This document shows, in pieces, positions 10,515-20,967 of a stretch of DNA of 64,000 nucleotides. Below the pieces are notes generated by a model. The model was not told where the DNA came from and did not search any database. It worked only from the letters and a program-made list of their open reading frames with translations. The DNA is from Piliocolobus tephrosceles. Lineage: Eukaryota > Chordata > Mammalia > Primates > Cercopithecidae. Position numbers and translations under genes: made by a program. The stretch is taken from NCBI RefSeq assembly GCF_002776525.5, contig NC_045436.1, forward strand, positions 9,121,294-9,185,293, written 5' to 3'. The first letter of the stretch is position 1, and every line of letters begins with the position of its first letter.

Positions 10515-13500
10515 CTTAAACAAAGACATAATTTTTTAAAAAAGCCATAGGACCATGCAAATGCTACTATGATGTTTGATTTCTTCTTCAAGGCTCCTTG
10601 GAAAATGAAAAATATGCCCAGAAATATGGAAAATGTATCAACAGATTTCACATATGAGTGGGACTCCTCCAAACACCACACAGTCTTCTGACATTTAAAT
10701 AGCATTCATCAATTTATATTAAATAACACTTAAGACCCAATTAAAATGAAATTATTAAAATGGTTCTAATTAAACCCATCTTGACTAATTCATATAATAT
10801 TAAAACTAATTTAGCTTCCAATTAAAATAGCAATTGTATTCTACAATGATTTCTATTCAAAACAATGTATTTAACTTAATAATAAGTTGGAGAAACAGTC
10901 ATATGCTGTACTAAAGAAGGTATTAAAATGGAGTAACAGTTATCCCTTTGGGTCAAGAAAGGAACATGTATTGATTTTGTACCTTTTCCCCAAGGAAGTA
11001 ATTTTCCATTGCTTGATATGTTTTCTTTTTTCAGAAATTATTTGTCTTGTCATTTTTATGACATACAAAGACTTAACGTAAACTGTCAAAAGAAAAAATT
11101 CCACAAGAACACTGACTGCCTTTTTTCACTTTTCATCATAAACTGGAATTTTCCTCAACTAAATTAAATTTCTCTTGGGTTCACAAATCAGTCTAGGTGC
11201 TTCATTCTTTATTTGATTCAAAGAAGTATGCCTATGTCCTCCATCAGTCCCGATAAGTTGATAAGGACTTTGCATAACGAAAGAAAATAACTTTATTACT
11301 TGTTCAGTAGAGGCAGTATTCAATCTATATAATATAATTAAAGGTGAGCAAATAATTCTCTGCACGCTCTCTATAGTGACTTTCTCAACAGGAGGTTCAA
11401 CTTTCAAACACCTTCACAGTAGCCATTTGAACATTTGTCACTCATGGATTTTAAGGTAATATTCTTTACCTTAGTAATCATTATGACTTAAGCCAAGATC
11501 TTTCTTCTCAATGTCGCAAACCTATAGGAGGGTCACAGTTTGCAAAAAAAAATTTATTTTAAAATGGAAAAAAAAAAGCTTTATATAATGTAAAATTAAA
11601 AGCAATACTTGATATTGGTGTGTTAAATGATTTATCATTTGGCGCGTACCTACAATTAAAAATTTGAGGAAAAGCTAAATACATGATTAACTAGTACTTG
11701 CTATTCAAGACACGTTATAGAAATAAATGAAGATAACATTGCAATGAATATTTGGGATTATATAGATGATATCAAACAAAAACTAAGCTGAGAACATCCA
11801 GTTCGATTTTACTAAAATTTAGCTTCCAAATGAACGAAGGTTTTTTTTTTTTTTTTAATGAAAAGTCAATGATTCTTATAATTTACATCCAAAAACAATG
11901 AATAATAAATGGTAATGATGAGACAGAACTGTCAAACAGCAGAGCTCTGGCTTTCTTTTTCATGCAGTTCCATTTTCTAAGCTTTCCAAAATAATAAAAT
12001 GTACAAATCAATAGGATGACTGAATACTCTAAGATGTAACAAAATACCCATGGCTGATTAAAGGCAAATTTGCTCTAATCATGTGTCTGCACTTATCAGA
12101 ATGAAGTCTCAACAATATGCAGTATATCTTGACCAGAAAACAAATATGAAAAGCTCCACTACACATCGCGGCAGATGATATTTTCTGAGTGGTAATTCTG
12201 ATATTTGATGTATGCTCTTTATTCTTTCTAAATAACTTTGATTCTGTGCCAGCCAAGATATAGCCCTGAAAAAAAAAAATACTTCAAAGCACTAAAATGC
12301 TGAAAGAATCTTCAGTGTCAAGTAGGAAACAAAATTGTGTCCATATGCCTTACAAAGAGTTTTTATTTCAAATCCATACAAAACAAAGTCTCAATCTTGT
12401 TACATCTGTGAGATGTGCAGGTATTTATTGGTGTTATTTACTTTACATGTATCGCTAATTGATTGCATTTGATTAACTTTAAGTACAATTTTTATGTTGA
12501 AATGGAATTTGAAGAAGTCATAGAAACATCACCAATCAGGATTTGTCCTTTCCTTCCTTCACAATTAATTCAGATTTTTAAAAACCCAATTATCACATAT
12601 TGTCAATGAAATGAAGAAGATATTCAGGAAAGAATGTAAGCAAATAATTGCTCTGGTTGCATGCTTTAAAAAAGATGAATTTTATATGTGTATGTCATTC
12701 TAAAAGGGACAGGAAATTGTTGAAGGAATTCAAACAAAAAATATATTTTTACAATAATTTACTAGACATTCCAATTAAACATATATAAGATTCCATTTTT
12801 TTAAAAAAATTATAACTTATATTTTATACTTCATTTGACTCCTACATGCTTAACCTAAGAGAAAAGCTCATGAGGGTTTTAAAAGTTGATCTCTGGATGA
12901 CGTAAGCCATATGTGTTCTTCTATGTGGCATCAATTTTCTGACCCTTTTAGAATACCTGAATACATATGAAATTGAGCTTTAGGTTGGAATTATTCCAAT
13001 AGTTTTCTTAAATCCTGACTCTACACATAAAATCGTGACCATGGTTACATAATCTGACAATTGTTACTAATAATCTTGAAAAAATAGCATGCCATGTTAA
13101 AAAAGTTAATAGTTGGGAAATATTAGGAAATATTATATAATATAATCCTTTATAATATACAATAATCTTTCTTTACCCCTTCTTCTGATGTTTGACCATA
13201 GAGTCAATGTTATCATCACAGTAATACAGGACAGCTGGCCAAATACAATAATCCAATGATATCATTAGCTGTTAACAACTCCAGCGTGGTTTATGGCACA
13301 GTGTAAGATGAGAAGACCAGCCACAGAAAAAAGCGAGAAAAGACACTATTGGGAATCTATTTGTGGCCTGAGTTGCTCTCTTTTCTCTGTCCAGATATGA
13401 ATGGGCATTTTAAGTCCACAGTTGAGTATTTTCATATATTGGGTGCACAGAAGAAACAAGGAAAGAATTGAGGGGATAAAGCAAGCCACATTTGGCCTGT

Positions 13501-14828
13501 CGGTGCAACCTTACATCATGGCCAGCTCTACTGGCTCTATGATTTTCTCCTTGGAAAATGATAAGGGTAAATAAAATAGAAGTGTTGTTTCAGGGACCTG
13601 TCATCAAGTGATTTGGGATTTGTTTGGCTATTACTTGTTTCTGAAGGAGCAAATGGCAGTTGATAGGCACACATCAAAGTTTGAAGCACCTTGTGGCTGT
13701 AACATTGAAACTCAATCCAACAAAGATGAGAACAAAATAAATCCAGGTGCTGTTGTTGGCACAGTAACACCTGGAAACTATTCAAATCTGTATTAATACA
13801 TCAACTTTCGAAGGTCCATTTTCAGCTTTATAAACTCTAGATGGTGTATTTCTAACTTTTCTTCCATTCATACCTCACACTTATAAAAAGGAGGATGAGT
13901 TATGAAAAAAATAACTTAAAATGTGTAAAGTGCTTTTAGCACTTAGGCACTAAAACAGTCTTCAAATCTACACCAGATCCCACCCCCTTCCCCAATTGAC
14001 TTTTGGTGATAAACAAACCGTTACGATATTTAGCTAATAAATTTTCACGCGTCATGAATTTATGGTAGGCTGTACAATAAAAGTAACCATTCAAGGCCAA
14101 CCACTCTAAAACAAATGATGACACCAATTTTTGCTAATTCTTTGAATTTCTTTGTGAGGAAAACAACAGGGAATGCATGAAGAATACCTTCGGGTGATTT
14201 ATTAATCCACGTGCTAACTTTCAAAGAAGCACAGTCAGCCAAAAAAAATGTTTGGTACTACTAATACATATTGAAGCAAGAAAGCAAAAGTAAACCAATT
14301 TAAGATAAACAGTATGCATATGTTTCTGAGATCTGCAGACAGCACCTATATATGTAACAATTTTATAATATATTTTACATATATGTTCAGGGCCCTTTTC
14401 CTGACTACTTGAAATAATAAAGCCTTTGCAGTAATCATAGTTTAACCGATAATTTAAAAGTTTTAAAATAATTTGAAATACACGTTTATATCAGAAGTTA
14501 AACAGTTGCTAAAGTGGTTCTAAAACAGTGTTTATATTTACAATATTCATATTTGATGGGGTTAAAATCCACATAGAAATCTTGTTTCTAATAAAAATTC
14601 CTATGACTTGGAGTTCAAAATCTCATCTTAATTTTATTTTTATTTAACTTTTATTCTACCATTTCATTTTCTGGAGTTCTTTTTTTTAATCCTTCTAATT
14701 TCATGTTCTTTATTGCTTTACTACGCCATTGCTGACCAAACATTTGAAACTAGAAAAATTTCACCCAATACATTTTCAGGCTAAAATGTAATATTCACCA
14801 ACAAGAAAATTGTGTAGAACCTTTATGT
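10515..14828. other. 4.3 kb repeat-poor AT-rich tract
   Basis: No Alu, L1, MIR or LTR sequence recognised in 4.3 kb, in contrast with the flanks. Contains dense TAATTA/CAATTAAA words at 10735-10830, an A/T homopolymer near 11840-11856, and only short frames (up to 82 codons). May hold conserved non-coding DNA; no gene supported. Confidence 0.5.
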
Positions 14829-14841
14829 AAAGGTGAAATCT

Positions 14842-15146
14842 GCCGGGCACGGTGGCTCAAGCCTGTAATCCCAGCACTTTGGGAGGCCGAGACGGGCGGA
14901 TCACGAGGTCAGGAGATCGAGACCATCCTGGCTAACACGGTGAAACCCCCGTCTCTACTAAAAAAATACAAAAAACTAGCCGGGCGAGGTGGCGGGCGCC
15001 TGTAGTGCCAGCTACTCGGGAGGCTGAGGCAGGAGAATGGCGTAAACCCGGGAGGCGGAGCTTGCAGTGAGCTGAGATCCGGCCACTGCACTCCAGCCTG
15101 GGCGACAGAGCCAGACTCCGTCTCAAAAAAAAAAAAAAAAAAAAAG
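14842..15146 (+). mobile_element. Young monkey-type AluY with near-perfect target duplication
   Basis: Complete AluY with few mutated CpGs and the cercopithecid variants CTCAAGCCTG, GAGACGGGCGG, AAACTAGCC, GGGCGAGGTGG, GGCGTAAAC and GATCCGGCCACTG. It ends in about 21 A. The 13-bp duplication AAAGGTGAAATCT lies at 14829-14841 and 15148-15160. Confidence 0.98.
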
Positions 15147-15160
15147 AAAAGGTGAAATCT

Positions 15161-16195
15161 TCAGAGGGTTTAGACTGTCACTCTTATGGAATCAGACAGT
15201 GCAGATGGTTGACAAAGTTCTCATCAAACCTGGGCACAAAACACCCTATGTAGCTGCATGTTTGCAAACAGCACACATAAGTGGAAACAAAACAGCTCTA
15301 TTATTTTAATTTTTGAATTGTTACTGATCATTTAGCAACAACAATGTTATAAATAACAAAATGATATTATATTATTTGAATCAAGAAAAACACCTCAACT
15401 ATATATCACTTTGGATTTTTGAAGTTATGATTATTTCAATAGTCTATGATTGACTATTGTTTTAATTTCCAGAAATTGCATAAGTTCTTTAACTACTAAG
15501 ATATGCTTTATATATTCTCTAGAAAAAATGAGGTTCGAATGGAATTCATTAAACTACTTGCATATAAAGCCTGTAACATCACAAATTTCTTTTAATAAAT
15601 ATGTTAATCTTAAGTTAAAAATACTTGATTTAGTGTCTGTCTTCACCAAACATTTATCACTATGGCCTGAACAGGTATGACTTCTGTTCAGAAGAGGATA
15701 GCGTATTCTTCCTGAACTATATGACATTTTAAACTTTATTAACTAATGGCATGTATTATATGATTCTGAATTCCACAGCTAAAGTTAAGGAATCTTGCCT
15801 CCAAATTGGAGAAGTTTATTCATTCACAGAGGCGTTGTTTTCATATGGGTCAAATAGTTAGATAGGGACTCTGCTCATTTTATATGATAGTTCTTAAAAG
15901 TACATTCAAATGGTTGTCTACAGATGGGATACAATTCCAGAGAATTCATTTGCTGTTCAGCACAATTCTAAAATCTCTCACTTAACATGCAACTTATTTA
16001 TTCCATCAATATAACACATTGAATTTATTTATTCAGGAGAATTGAATTATATATCATAACCCAGAATTTTTCAGCAACTACCCATGTAAGCTTTAAGTAT
16101 ATCAGAGAAATAAATTTTACCTTAAAACATATATATCAAAATTGAACTTTTGTACCATTTTAAATTTTTTTAATTCTGTGCATAGTAAGCTAAGC
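15161..16195. other. Unique AT-rich sequence
   Basis: No transposon recognised. One 76-codon plus frame (15450-15680) has no known features. Confidence 0.4.
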
Positions 16196-16629
16196 TTTTT
16201 TTTTTTTTTTTTTTTTTTTCCCGAGACAGGGTCTGGCTGCAGTTGCCAAGGCTGAAGTGCAGGCTGGAATGAAGTGGTGCGATCACAGCTCCTGCAGCCT
16301 CCACGGACTTGGCTCACAGAATCCTCCCAGCTGAGCCTCCTAATTAGCTAGGCTAGGACTATAGGCACATACCACCATTCCAGCTAATTTAATTTTTTTT
16401 AATTTTTTGTTTTTTTGTTTTGAGACACAGTCTCCCTATGTTGCCCAGGCTGGTCTCGAACTCCTGGCCTCAAGCAATCCTCCTGTCTTGGCCTCCTGAG
16501 TAGCGGGGAAGATAAGTACATGCCACCACTCACAGCTAATTAATTTTTTGTGGTCTATCCTGCCTCAGCCTCCTGAAGTACTGATATTACAGGTGTGAGC
16601 CACCACCCAACTGGCTTTTTTTTTTTTTT
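16196..16629 (-). mobile_element. Rearranged AluJ-type element with an extra partial monomer
   Basis: Starts with a 24-base T run and ends with a second 14-base T run, about 430 bp in all. The Alu blocks are out of order: after GGCCTCCTGAGTAGCGGGG it repeats a 'CATGCCACCAC..CAGCTAATTAATTTTTTGT' block and then CTGCCTCAGCCTCCTGAAGTACTG, so part of one monomer is present twice. Confidence 0.85.
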
Positions 16630-16711
16630 AAGTGTGAATTAGAAAATCAGGAAACAAACAAAAATAAATCGGAATAAAAGAACCCTAAAATTTATCAGAC
16701 CGTATAATTTT

Positions 16712-16980
16712 CTAAAATTGCTCTTGCTCAGAACTGGAAATAGCTGTGGCAAAATCAACAAGTGGCAGAAAATCAGATGGAAGAAGGTGCCGATCGGTAG
16801 GCGGAGTTAAAGTTTCACCAAAAACACTTTTTTCTTTGTGGTCACCTGTAGCTGGTACTGCTTGGTTTTTGCAGGGAGCCTGTTTGCGGGGCGCACTGCT
16901 CTCTTCCAGGGACAGGCCTACACAGGGAGCCTGTTTGCGGGAGGCACTGTTTTCTTCCACGGAGAGGCCTAAACGCGTCT
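16712..16980 (-). CDS. Coding-like segment: possible terminal exon or decayed retrocopy
   Basis: On the minus strand a CTTTCTCTCTCCTAG acceptor-like motif (16995-16981) precedes an open stretch of about 89 codons that ends with TAG at 16714-16712. It holds an in-frame 54-bp (18-codon) tandem duplication, with repeat cores EENSASRKQAPC and EESSAPRKQAPC, then a Ser/Thr/Pro-rich tail ending SSSEQEQF. There are more CpGs here than in the neighbouring DNA. I do not recognise the family. It may be the last exon of a minus-strand gene, or a 3' fragment of a processed copy: a T run at 16616-16629 could be its poly-A tail, although no AATAAA was found between stop and tail. An Alu (17020-17425) sits just upstream. 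Chance cannot be excluded, since a plus-strand frame covers the same bases. Confidence 0.3.
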
Positions 16981-17019
16981 CTAGGAGAGAGAAAGCCTAG
17001 CCAGAAAAGCCTTATGGGA

Positions 17020-17150
17020 GGCCGGGTGCGGTGGTTCATGCCTGTAATCCCTCCAACCCTTTGGTAGGGGGAGGCAGGTGGATCACCTGAGGTCAGAAGT
17101 TGGAGACCAGCCTGAACAACATGGTGAAACCCCTAAAAGTACCAAAAAAA

Positions 17151-17181
<31 letters not shown>

Positions 17182-17425
17182 AAATTAGCTGGGCGTGGCA
17201 GCAGGTGCCTGTAATCCCAGCTACTCAGGAGGCTGAGGCAGGAGAATCACTTGAACCCAGGAGGCAGAAGTTGCAGTGAGCCAAGATCACAACACTGTAC
17301 TCCAGCCTGTGTGACAGAGCGAGACACTGTCTCCAAAACCAACAACAACAACAAAAATGAAAACAAACAGACAACAACAACAACAACAACAACAACAAAA
17401 AAAAAAACACAAGAAAAGGAAAAAA
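17020..17425 (+). mobile_element. Alu SINE with internal (CA)n and (CAA)n tail
   Basis: Sense Alu from GGCCGGGTGCGG. The mid linker has expanded to a (CA) array at 17151-17177 and the 3' tail to (CAA)n (17373-17398) plus A-rich sequence. Flanked by AGAAAAGCCTTATGGGA (17003-17019) and AGAAAAGCCTGATGAGA (17426-17442), a 17-bp duplication with two differences. Confidence 0.95.
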
Positions 17426-17480
17426 AGAAAAGCCTGATGAGAGAGTCAGTCAGAATTGGGGGATTTTACCACAAAAATGA

Positions 17481-17828
17481 TTGCTCGTGAGACTCTCTCT
17501 TCATGGAACTGATTTTGAGGTAACCTGGAGCTCCTTGTTCAATAATGGCATTCCCTCATTAGAAAATACACTTATTCCTAGGACGTTTTCTCTGTTCAAT
17601 TCATTTCTGGAATTCCTCTTAGGGAACTGGCATCAGAGTCCATTTAGGACCCACACAAGGAAATTCTATCTCATTAGTGTAAGGACAAGCCTCATACACC
17701 AAAAAGGTGTAGCCTCTTGGATACCATCAACTTTGTGGATTCTGATGCCACGCAGCTCTGAATCTCTTTGGCTCTGTTTATACTGGTTAGAAATTGAACA
17801 TGTACAACAACTATTAGTGGTCAGGTAA
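17481..17828 (+). other. Open frame ending at a consensus splice donor
   Basis: About 115 codons stay open on plus and stop inside CAG|GTAAGTAA, where the donor consensus falls at 17824/17825. No protein similarity or coding periodicity is evident; it could be a non-coding RNA exon or coincidence. Confidence 0.15.
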
Positions 17829-18429
17829 GTAAAAATCTTCCCTTCGACGTATTTCCCAATTGCTTAAGTGTAATCAAACTGAAAATGTGACTCTTGCAAC
17901 ATTTTAAACTCATGGATTTATATTTTACAATTTTATGCATAATTTTAGCCATGCTGTAAAAACCATAAACATTATTTCCAATTTTAAATCATATAAATGA
18001 TTACATTATGCAAGGAACTTCCCTATAATAGTGTGATGTGAAAATATAGCAATAATTATTTGCAACTCCATAATCTCACCAAATGGTGGCACATGTACCA
18101 TGTTTTCTGTAGACTGAGACTCGTGAGCTTCCTTCCCAGTACGACTTGGCATTAGCTGCTTGAGTGTTATATTATTCCCTTGCATTTGATAAAATCATTT
18201 GAACTCCTCTAAAGATTTCAACATTAAATTTTATGTTTTATTTTAATCATCAATAACTATGTAGTTCTCACCTTTATTTGCATTTTTGTAACAAATTTTG
18301 ATTTTTCCACAAAAGGATCTGCTCAGTAATAGCAAGGACACAATGACAGTCTTTCTGGCAGGGTAATGAACTTGAAAAATTAGCCTTTTTTTCTCTATTG
18401 CAATGATATTATGTATCTCTTAATTTATT
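17829..18429. other. Unique AT-rich sequence
   Basis: No repeats or genes recognised; start of a repeat-poor 7-kb tract. Confidence 0.4.
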
Positions 18430-18610
18430 CAACAATCATTTGTTCATGAAATATTTACTGAGTACTTGCGATGTGTCAGGCGGCATGCTAGGCATTTGCA
18501 ATAAAACTGTAAACAAGACAGACACAGACACCTACTTCATGGACCTACAGGAAGAACAGACTGGTCAAGTAATGTCAAGCTCCAAAGTGCAAGAATCTGT
18601 AGATAAATAA
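18430..18610 (-). mobile_element. L2 LINE 3' end, antisense
   Basis: TTCAACAATCATTTGTTCATGAAATATTTACTGAGTACTTGCGATGTGTCAGGCGGCATGCTAGGCATT and AAACAAGACAGACACAGAC give the antisense L2 3' signature. Confidence 0.75.
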
Positions 18611-18899
18611 AATATAGGGGCATATCCTAGTTGGGCTTTGAAAGGTATGAGGAAAAGCTTGTTCTCTTCACCAGTCAGCTTTTACCTGTGACCTGGATTA
18701 CGGCACCTGCTCTGCCTTTGGAAAAATGTTCAGTGTCATCTTGGCAACGTGGTATTTCTTACAAATGATGTTATTTACACTTCACCCAGTTTACTTTCGC
18801 TGTTTTATTTTTGGCTAAGTTAGAAATGAAATTATATAGCTTGACAGCATCTCATAGTCACTCTATCAATCCTTTTTAGTGGTATTGTACTTCATCATG

Positions 18900-19070
18900 T
18901 TCAGATATATATATTATATAAATCTTTTAATAAATACATTAATCTTAAGTTTAACATACTTGATTTCATATTTATATACAATATATAATATAAATATGTT
19001 ATGTTATTTTATATATTATATATTATGATATATATGATATATATATATATATGAGATTTTCATATATAAG
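18900..19070. repeat. TA-rich low-complexity region
   Basis: ATATTATAT blocks and a (TA) run near 19027-19052. Confidence 0.8.
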
Positions 19071-19084
19071 ATTTACCACAGGGG

Positions 19085-19205
19085 TACAGGTTATTAACCC
19101 CATTTTACAGATGAGAAACATAGACTTAGAAAGCTTGTTACTTGTTTAAGATCAAAGACCTCAAAAACTCAGACATTATCACTATTTCACCTGCATTCTA
19201 ATTTC
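19085..19205 (-). mobile_element. MIR fragment, antisense
   Basis: ACCCCATTTTACAGATGAGAAACATAGACTTAGAAAGCTTGTTACTTG is the antisense MIR core. Confidence 0.8.
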
Positions 19206-20405
19206 CTTCACCTGATTTTCTTACTAATAATTTTGGATAAACTGGCATGGGATTTATTGTGAAATATAGTAGCTAAAAACAAACAAACAAAAAACAATTC
19301 CATTAAACCATGTTTAACATGTACTGGATGAAGCATGCCCTGAAGATAACAGTAGATTCTGGAACCCCAGATTTGGCTTTGGACAGGTTATTGAAGTTAA
19401 TGATTGATTTCAGTACTCGCATTTGTATTTTACACACTGTATTTTATACTGTATTCTCTCAATATTTCCTAATGTTGGATTGGTTGAAACAGTGAGTGGA
19501 AATAACTTCAAAGGTATAAAACACACAGTTAGCACTTCATAAATGGCAACTAAACAAGTCCATAATGTCACCACTGGTCCCTTCTGCTCCTGCTCAGAAC
19601 ATTGCTTCTCCAATGCTGCAAGTCACTTTGAAGCAAACTTCCTTTGTTTATGGAAGAATCATCTGACTGTCTCCTTTAGTTATGTAGATGTGAAGCAACT
19701 AGAATTTTCTTTCTTTTTTCTTTTGGGTCTAGCCCACGCCAGGAGCCCCACTGTGTAGACATGAGGTTGTGTTTATAGTTGCACATCCTTTGGTCTCTGG
19801 AAGCTTTGCTTTTGTCTTAAAAAAGAGGCTGGAGTTAAATTTGCCTGGGCATCAGTCTTCAGGGAGGAAAGCATTCATAAACCAACTCCTGTCTCTTTGA
19901 ATTCAAAATGCTTAAGCCTTGTTTCCTCCATTGGTTAGTAAAAGACAGGCAGAGTTTGTGAGAATATCCAAAAAAAAACAAAAATAAAGAAGGATCTCAG
20001 ATCTCCCAGACCAGTGACCAACGACTAAGGATCAGCATCCAGACAGAAAATGTGTCTGAAAAGAAACACTTCTGGAAACATCATGTACCCCCCCTCTAGC
20101 AATGCCTTTGTCACTCTGGGTGTGCCCCAGGGAAACAGACTTAGTGTGTTTCTGGGAAAGCTGTGTTGCTGGGTGCTGCCAGATTGGCAGTCCAGGCTCA
20201 CTGCTTTGGTATCAGGAGACTGTCGGAGACCTCTAGAGGGGATGCTGTCAGCAAAAAGATGGATCATCAGTCCATCTTTTTCAAATTATGAAAAATAGGA
20301 CGGACCCTTTGAAATGGATGTGTAATTTGGAAATTTGGGTGGACAAGAGAACCTTAGGAAAGGAAAGTCAGTTTGGTGGCTTGGAGAATTGGTGGGCTAA
20401 GCATG
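19206..20405. other. Unique sequence, no gene recognised
   Basis: Frames of up to 82 codons lie on both strands at 20025-20298 and 19410-19758. None shows known motifs. No transposon recognised. Confidence 0.4.
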
Positions 20406-20409
20406 ATTG

Positions 20410-20963
20410 TGTCAGAGGCATTCGAACCAGAGCAACTCCATCTTGAATGGAGGCTGGGTAAAATGAGGCTGAGACCTATCGGGCTGCATTCCCAGATGGT
20501 GAAGGCATTCTAAGTCACAGGATGAGATAGGAGGTCGGCACAAGATACAGGTCATAAAGACCTTGCTGGTAAAACAGGTTGCAGTAAAGAAGCCGGCCAA
20601 AACCCACTAAAACCAAGCTGGCAATGAGAGTGACTTCTGGTTGTCCTCATTGCTGTACTCCCACCAGCGCCATGACAGTTTACAAATGCCATGGTAATGT
20701 CAGGAAGTCACCCTATATGATCTCAAAAGGAGAGGCATGAATAACTCACACCTTGTTTGGCATATCATCAAAAAATAACCATAAAAATGGACAACGAGAA
20801 GCTCTCAGGGCTGCTTTGTCTATGGAGTAGCCATTCTTTTATTCCTTTACTTTCCTAATAAACTTGCTTTCAATTTACTCTATGGACTCACCCTGAATTC
20901 TTTCTTTTGTGAGATCCAAGAACCTTCTCTTGGGGTCTGGATTGGGACCCCTTTCCTGTAACA
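20410..20963 (+). mobile_element. Solo ERV1-class LTR
   Basis: A 554-bp LTR bounded by TGTCAGAGGC and CTTTCCTGTAACA, with a 4-bp ATTG duplication on each side (20406-20409, 20964-20967). It contains AACCAGAGCAACTCCATCTTGAATGGAGGCTGGGTAAAATGAGG, a TATA-like ATAAAAAT near 20781 and an AATAAA at 20857-20862. No internal proviral sequence flanks it, so it is a solo LTR from recombination. The family is gammaretroviral (ERV1); the exact LTR name is not certain. Confidence 0.92.
20857..20862 (+). promoter_or_regulatory. LTR polyadenylation signal
   Basis: AATAAA in the R region of the solo LTR, about 75 nt downstream of the TATA-like box. Confidence 0.6.
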
Positions 20964-20967
20964 ATTG

